In this document: positions 60,433 to 64,000 of the stretch, piece after piece | Layout: each line of letters starts with the position of its first letter | Position numbering within the stretch: the stretch's first letter is position 1 | Origin: Chromatiales bacterium | GTDB taxonomy: Bacteria; Pseudomonadota; Gammaproteobacteria; Steroidobacterales; GCA-2729495 | NCBI GenBank assembly: GCA_020351875.1 | Contig: CP070671.1 | Location: forward strand, 2,667,766-2,731,765 | DNA: 64,000 nt | Direction: 5' to 3' | Notes under the pieces: model-generated | The model's input: only the letters and a program-made list of their open reading frames with translations | Databases searched by the model: none | Told to the model about the DNA's origin: nothing | Position numbers and translations under genes: made by a program

Positions 60433-60981
60433 ATGACTGCGCACTCATGGCTGCATGAAACCCCATGGCCCACGAAGCAGTTGCCGCGAGCGGAACTGTC
60501 GGAACGTATCGAACACCTGCTTGCGACGCACTGGATGGGCGTGCTGTCTACGGTCGGCAAGGGTGGGCCTATCGGCAGCCCGGTGGAGTACTACGCTGAC
60601 GCAAAGACCATCTACATCCTGCCGCAACCCGGTAGTCCGAAGTTGCAGGCCCTGCAGCAGGACCCGCGAGTTTGCTTTTCGATTTATGCCGAGAACTCCG
60701 GCTGGGCCAGCGTGCGCGGTGCGCAGCTGTTCGGCAACGCGCAACTTCTCGATCCAGGGACCAGTGAACATGTCCATGCAATGACGATCTATCGGTGGCA
60801 ATCGTCTGCGCTGCAGTTGGGCAAGCCGTTGGACGAACCGCCGCAGATGCAATTGTTGAAGATCGATCCGGAACGAGTGGTCTACACGGAGCAGTGGCTC
60901 CGGAAAGGCGGTTTCGGACCGCGACAGATCTGGCACAAGGACGCATCGAAAGCCGCGGCCGCTCGGCGTTACGGTCACTAG
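60433..60981 (+). CDS. Pyridoxamine 5'-phosphate oxidase-like (FMN split-barrel) protein
   Basis: The 182-residue protein has the split-barrel flavin-binding pattern. An N-terminal helix is followed by WMGVLSTVGKGGPIGSPVEYY, the YILPQPGSPKLQALQQDP segment, then VCFSIYA and a later VYTEQWLR. Such proteins bind FMN, F420 or haem. It lacks the full set of PdxH residues I would expect, so pyridoxal synthesis is unlikely. It is immediately followed (4 bp) by the C39-peptidase lipoprotein gene and may be co-transcribed. Confidence 0.72.
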   Translation: MTAHSWLHETPWPTKQLPRAELSERIEHLLATHWMGVLSTVGKGGPIGSPVEYYADAKTIYILPQPGSPKLQALQQDPRVCFSIYAENSGWASVRGAQLFGNAQLLDPGTSEHVHAMTIYRWQSSALQLGKPLDEPPQMQLLKIDPERVVYTEQWLRKGGFGPRQIWHKDASKAAAARRYGH

Positions 60982-60985
60982 GCAG

Positions 60986-61942
60986 TTGCGAGTCCTTGTC
61001 GTTGTGGTTGGCGTGTCGTTGCTCGCCGGGTGCGGCAGCAGCAGTCGATTGCTCGGCGAAGAGCAGGCGCAACAAGGCCTGCCTCGGTCCGTTGAGCTGC
61101 AACGGACACCGTTTTACCCGCAGCAAGACTACCAGTGCGGACCGGCGGCCCTGGCCACGGTGCTGACGGACTCGGGTATCGCAACGTCGCCCCAGGATCT
61201 GGTTGCGCAGGTTTACATTCCAGGGCGTGCCGGCAGCCTGCAGATCGAACTCCTGGCAGCCGCCCGCCGCGCCGGCCGCCTGCCCTACCTGATCGAGCCG
61301 AATCTCGGCGCGCTGCTGGCAGAACTGGCAGCGGGTCGGCCGGTCCTGATACTGCAGAACCTCGGCCTGGGCTTTGCGCCTGTCTGGCACTACGCGGTCG
61401 TCGTCGGATATGACACGGACAGCGGTGAGTTGATCCTTCGCTCGGGCACAACCGAGCGGCGCAGGGTGCCGGCAGCAAAGTTCGCGCGCAGCTGGCGGGC
61501 CAGCGAGCAATGGGGTGTCGTGGTCCTGCGCCCGGGTGAATTGCCGGTGGCGCCGTCGCGGAAGAGATACCTGCAGGCAGTCAACGCCCTGGAGCAAGCG
61601 GGCCATGCCGACGCGGCGCTGGCTGCCTACCTGGCGGCAGCAGAGCGCTGGCCCGATAGTGCCAACGCGTGGTTTGCGCTGGCGAACGCTTACTACGCGG
61701 CGGGTCAGTGGGGTGCCGCCGAGCGTGGTTATCGGACTGCGCTGGAGCGCTCGCCTGACGATGCGGCCGCGTGGAATAACCTTGCGCAGTTGCTACTGAG
61801 TCAGCATCGCTGCACCGACGCGCAAGCCGCGCTCGACCGGGGGCTTGCGGTTGAGGATACCGCGCCGGCCATCAGCTCGGCGCTGGCCAGCAGTGCCGAC
61901 GCCATTGCGAATCGTTGCCCAGGCACGCAGGCCGGGCAATGA
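60986..61942 (+). CDS. PA2778-like C39-family cysteine peptidase with TPR repeats (lipoprotein)
   Basis: The protein has 318 residues from a TTG at 60986. A short lipoprotein signal ends at LAGC (Cys16). The C39-like domain (about 38-185) has the catalytic Cys51 in DYQCGPAAL, His135 in WHYAVVVGYD and a following Asp. Two to three TPR repeats occupy about 190-275 (ANAWFALANAYYAAGQWGAAERG). C39 peptidases usually cut double-glycine leaders inside ABC transporters, but this one stands alone in the periplasm. It resembles the Pseudomonas PA2778 family. The PA2779-like partner lies 18 bp downstream on the opposite strand. Confidence 0.82.
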   Translation: MRVLVVVVGVSLLAGCGSSSRLLGEEQAQQGLPRSVELQRTPFYPQQDYQCGPAALATVLTDSGIATSPQDLVAQVYIPGRAGSLQIELLAAARRAGRLPYLIEPNLGALLAELAAGRPVLILQNLGLGFAPVWHYAVVVGYDTDSGELILRSGTTERRRVPAAKFARSWRASEQWGVVVLRPGELPVAPSRKRYLQAVNALEQAGHADAALAAYLAAAERWPDSANAWFALANAYYAAGQWGAAERGYRTALERSPDDAAAWNNLAQLLLSQHRCTDAQAALDRGLAVEDTAPAISSALASSADAIANRCPGTQAGQ

Positions 61943-61960
61943 CGCTGACTATTGCGAGCC

Positions 61961-62359
61961 CTAGGTCTTGCCCGGACCGATCGTGGGGAATACGTTGGTG
62001 ACGCCCGTCAGGTCCAGGATCAGCAACAGCAGGAACACGAGCAGGACAACCTCCAGCGCGCCTGCACCGGCCGGCAATTCCTGGAATTTCTCGTCGAGTT
62101 GCACGAGTTCCGAATCGCTCAGGGCAGCCACGCGCTGGGTGGCCTGGGCCGGGTCGACACCGAGTTCAGTGAGCCGTGCGCTGATCCGTTCCTGCATCAA
62201 TGCGGCCTGCACGCGCTCGAGCCGTGCCTGCCGGTCTTCGGCAGCCAGGTAGTCGGCGGTGGCAATGAAATTCGCACTCGCGCTGATCGGGTAAGCTAGC
62301 CCCGACAGCATCAGGCAGACGATGGCGACGATCGTGTTTCGACAGAACAGGCGGATCAT
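61961..62359 (-). CDS. PA2779-like membrane protein
   Basis: The protein has 132 residues from the ATG at 62359. A signal peptide (residues about 1-29, cleavage near ASA) is followed by a charged helical stretch (ARLERVQAALMQERISARL). A C-terminal transmembrane helix (about 105-120, VVLLVFLLLLIL) ends in NVFPTIGPGK. It resembles the PA2779 family, usually encoded beside a PA2778-type C39 peptidase. Here the two genes are convergent rather than in line. The helical stretch could be an inhibitor or substrate of the peptidase; this is a guess. Confidence 0.78.
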   Translation of the reverse strand: MIRLFCRNTIVAIVCLMLSGLAYPISASANFIATADYLAAEDRQARLERVQAALMQERISARLTELGVDPAQATQRVAALSDSELVQLDEKFQELPAGAGALEVVLLVFLLLLILDLTGVTNVFPTIGPGKT

Positions 62360-62479
62360 GTTCGGGTCCCTCGTTGGCGCACAGTGCACCGATTCAACAA
62401 TTCCAATGTTACGTAATCTAGGCCGGCCCGCCGAGAGGATCTGTGAAACAGTCGGCACTTCCGGTCGATTGGCCCGCCC

Positions 62480-62887
62480 CTAAGCCCGCACCTGGCCTTC
62501 CGCCAGCGCGACGGCCTCGATCTCGATCTCGAGTTCGGGCAGGGCCAGCGAAGACACCTCGACGACGGTGTCAGCCGGGTAGGGCGGCGTAAAGTAGCGC
62601 TCCCGCAGGTCCAGGATCTTCGGGAAATTAGACATGTCCCGCAGGTAGATCGTCACCTTGATGACCTTCGACAGATCTGAGCCCCCCGCCGTGAGCAACT
62701 CGTCGAGATTCGCGAAGGTCTGGGCGGCCTGGGCGTCGAAATCGCCGACGCCGACGATGTTGCCTGCCTTGTCGATCGCGGCCTGCCCGGAAGTGATGAT
62801 CAGGTCGCCGACGCGGTAGGCTTGGGCAATTCTGAACGGCTCGTAGTAGTCGGGATCCGTCTGGATACGCTTGGCATCGACCGGCAT
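62480..62887 (-). CDS. RidA-family (YjgF/Rid) protein, catalytic Arg not conserved
   Basis: The protein has 135 residues from the ATG at 62887. The Rid fold shows IITSGQAAID, AAQTFANLDELL, KVTIYLRDM and the final EIEIEAVA. True RidA enzymes hydrolyse reactive enamines and imines with a conserved Arg near the C terminus (VEVARLP in E. coli). Here the segment reads VEVSSLALPE, so that Arg is missing. The protein probably belongs to a divergent Rid subgroup with another activity. Confidence 0.88.
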   Translation of the reverse strand: MPVDAKRIQTDPDYYEPFRIAQAYRVGDLIITSGQAAIDKAGNIVGVGDFDAQAAQTFANLDELLTAGGSDLSKVIKVTIYLRDMSNFPKILDLRERYFTPPYPADTVVEVSSLALPELEIEIEAVALAEGQVRA

Positions 62888-62953
62888 GATTGACTCCAGC
62901 AGGGGGCAGACCACTGCAGTCTAACGGGTCGCCAGGTGCAACGGAGGTGAGTG

Positions 62954-63505
62954 ATGGCGAAGAAGGCTCGCCGCAAGAAAATGCGTGGTAAACGCCGGGT
63001 CACGCGCAGGGCAGTGCGCCTGCGAGTGGCTCACGCGCCGAGGCTGGGTGGCTACCTCCGGTCCGTGATCGAGGAAACCTATTTCCTGCGCTTCATCGTG
63101 CTGCTTGGTGGGCTGTGGCTGTTGTTCGCGGCGGCAATATTCCTTGCCGAGCAGGGGGTGGAGGGCGCCCCGATCCAGACCTTCGGCCAGGCGCTGTACT
63201 GGGGCGTTGCGGCGCTGTCGACGGCGGGTATTGCCGACACGCCAGTGTCCGGTGCGGCCCAGGCCATTGGCGCGGCGTGGATCCTGATCGGCTCGGTGCT
63301 GTTCTTCGGCATCATCGTCGCGAGTATCACCGGCTACTTCATGCGCCCGGTGCAGCGGCCGGCCCGCCAGATCATCGACACCATCGAGTACAACCTGGAG
63401 CACCTCGCGGACCTGTCCGTCGATGAGCTGGACCTGCTGAAACGGACCACGGACAACCTGATCCTGCACATGGAGCGGATGAAGCAGCGCGAAGCGGGCA
63501 GCTGA
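62954..63505 (+). CDS. Two-helix channel-like membrane protein with degenerate pore filter
   Basis: The protein has 183 residues from the ATG at 62954, 6 bp behind GGAGG; a GTG at 62951 is possible. The N-terminal 24 residues are strongly basic. A TM-pore-TM unit follows: TM1 about 46-66, pore helix about 78-90, TM2 about 104-128. The filter position reads STAGIAD (89-95) where potassium channels have T-V-G-Y-G-D. A cytoplasmic helical tail (131-183) may be a coiled coil. It looks like an Ion_trans_2 family member, but potassium selectivity is doubtful. Confidence 0.72.
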   Translation: MAKKARRKKMRGKRRVTRRAVRLRVAHAPRLGGYLRSVIEETYFLRFIVLLGGLWLLFAAAIFLAEQGVEGAPIQTFGQALYWGVAALSTAGIADTPVSGAAQAIGAAWILIGSVLFFGIIVASITGYFMRPVQRPARQIIDTIEYNLEHLADLSVDELDLLKRTTDNLILHMERMKQREAGS

Positions 63506-63570
63506 CCACTTCCCTAGGGGACAGGAACTGACTAGCATTACGCGCTTTCGCGCACCGCCAGGACAGGCCG

Positions 63571-64000
63571 ATGGAACTCAACCCGCTTCGAGCGACGATC
63601 AGGGATCTGCAGGAACGCAGCCAGGCCCTTAGGGGGTATCTTTGACTTCGAGGGTGGCCAGCGGCGCCTCGAAGAGGTCAATCGCGCGCTTGAGAATCCT
63701 GATGTCTGGAATGATCCGGCCCAGGCCGAAGCGCTTGGCAAGGAGCGCGCGCGCCTGGAGGGTGTGGTCGGCGAGCTGATCCGGCTGGACCAGGGGCTGA
63801 CCGATGCGGCGGAACTGCTGGACCTGGCGGACGCCGAGGACGACGAGGCCACAGTGGCGGAAATCGAAACCGACGTGGGCGGTTTCAGCGAAGCCGTCGA
63901 ACGGCTGGAATTCAGGCGCATGTTCAACCGCAGTGCCGATGCGTCCAATGCCTTCGTCGACATCCAGGCCGGGTCCGGCGGCACCGAGGCGCAGGACTGG
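63571..64000 (+). CDS. prfB: Peptide chain release factor 2, 5' part, with programmed +1 frameshift
   Basis: RF2 ends translation at UGA and UAA. The ATG at 63571 opens a 24-codon frame ending in CTT (63640-63642) and TGA (63643-63645). The sequence AGGGGG-TAT-CTT-TGA-C is the classical RF2 frameshift site, with an internal Shine-Dalgarno (63631-63636) and a UGA that RF2 itself reads. After a +1 shift (skipping 63643) the frame continues from GAC at 63644 to the window edge with RF2 sequence, including the helical domain and the start of the core (IQAGSGGTEAQDW). The gene is cut by the window end. Confidence 0.95.
63631..63646 (+). promoter_or_regulatory. prfB programmed frameshift signal
   Basis: AGGGGG (63631-63636), three spacer bases, the slippery CTT and in-frame TGA followed by C. 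Spacing and sequence match the E. coli site. It lets RF2 levels control their own synthesis. Confidence 0.95.

Noticed and set aside
63643-63645. Early TGA making prfB look like a pseudogene
   Set aside because: It is the conserved autoregulatory frameshift stop of RF2.

Overview
The window is a high-GC bacterial chromosome segment, almost certainly from a gammaproteobacterium. From about 32 kb rightwards the gene order is the conserved gammaproteobacterial one, closest to the Pseudomonas arrangement: rpsB-tsf, pyrH-frr-uppS-cdsA-rseP-bamA-skp-rnhB-dnaE-accA-tilS-pyrG-kdsA-eno-ftsB-truD-surE-pcm-nlpD, then recJ and prfB. PrsK/PrsR, a GTP-type PEP carboxykinase and PA2778/PA2779-like proteins argue against an enteric bacterium. 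I cannot name the genus.

Layout. 1-114: the end of an nhaB-like antiporter gene. 453-5748: co-directional sugar-nucleotide genes for UDP-glucuronate/UDP-galacturonate and GDP-mannose (NAD-dependent epimerase, ugd, manC/algA, manB/algC). 5842-5917: tRNA-Val. 6131-9728: an outer-membrane barrel and a Wza-like export protein on the minus strand, divergent from a WecA-type initiating transferase. 9701-12116: an EntD-like phosphopantetheinyl transferase, gltX, tRNA-Ala and tRNA-Glu. 12275-15817: the PrsK/PrsR two-component pair of XrtA/PEP-CTERM exopolysaccharide systems, followed by galE on the other strand. No exosortase, PEP-CTERM substrate, polymerase, flippase or chain-length regulator is present, so this is only part of an exopolysaccharide system.

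16956-27001: a mixed metabolic block. It holds an N-formylglutamate amidohydrolase-like protein overlapping a YbdK-type ligase, DusA, a methyltransferase, a class III cyclase fused to an FHA domain, pckG, YoaA helicase, TsaB and DsbB. 26998-32478 (minus): dapE, dapD, glnD and map. 32631-58157: the housekeeping core for translation, membrane and envelope biogenesis, replication and cell division. 58224-64000: an Mth938-like protein, recJ, a PNPOx-like protein, a C39-peptidase/TPR lipoprotein with its PA2779-like partner, a RidA-like protein, a two-helix channel-like protein, and the 5' part of prfB with an intact programmed +1 frameshift.

The most notable pattern is what is missing from an otherwise intact gene order: dxr between cdsA and rseP, lpxD-fabZ-lpxA-lpxB between skp and rnhB, ispD/ispF between ftsB and truD, and rpoS after nlpD. 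Other leads are the cyclase with a substituted catalytic Asn, the long S2 tail and putative S2 leader, the Arg-rich tail on the WecA-type enzyme, the degenerate channel filter, the PA2778/PA2779 pair in convergent orientation, and the RidA homologue lacking its usual Arg. I saw no CRISPR array, insertion sequence or prophage.
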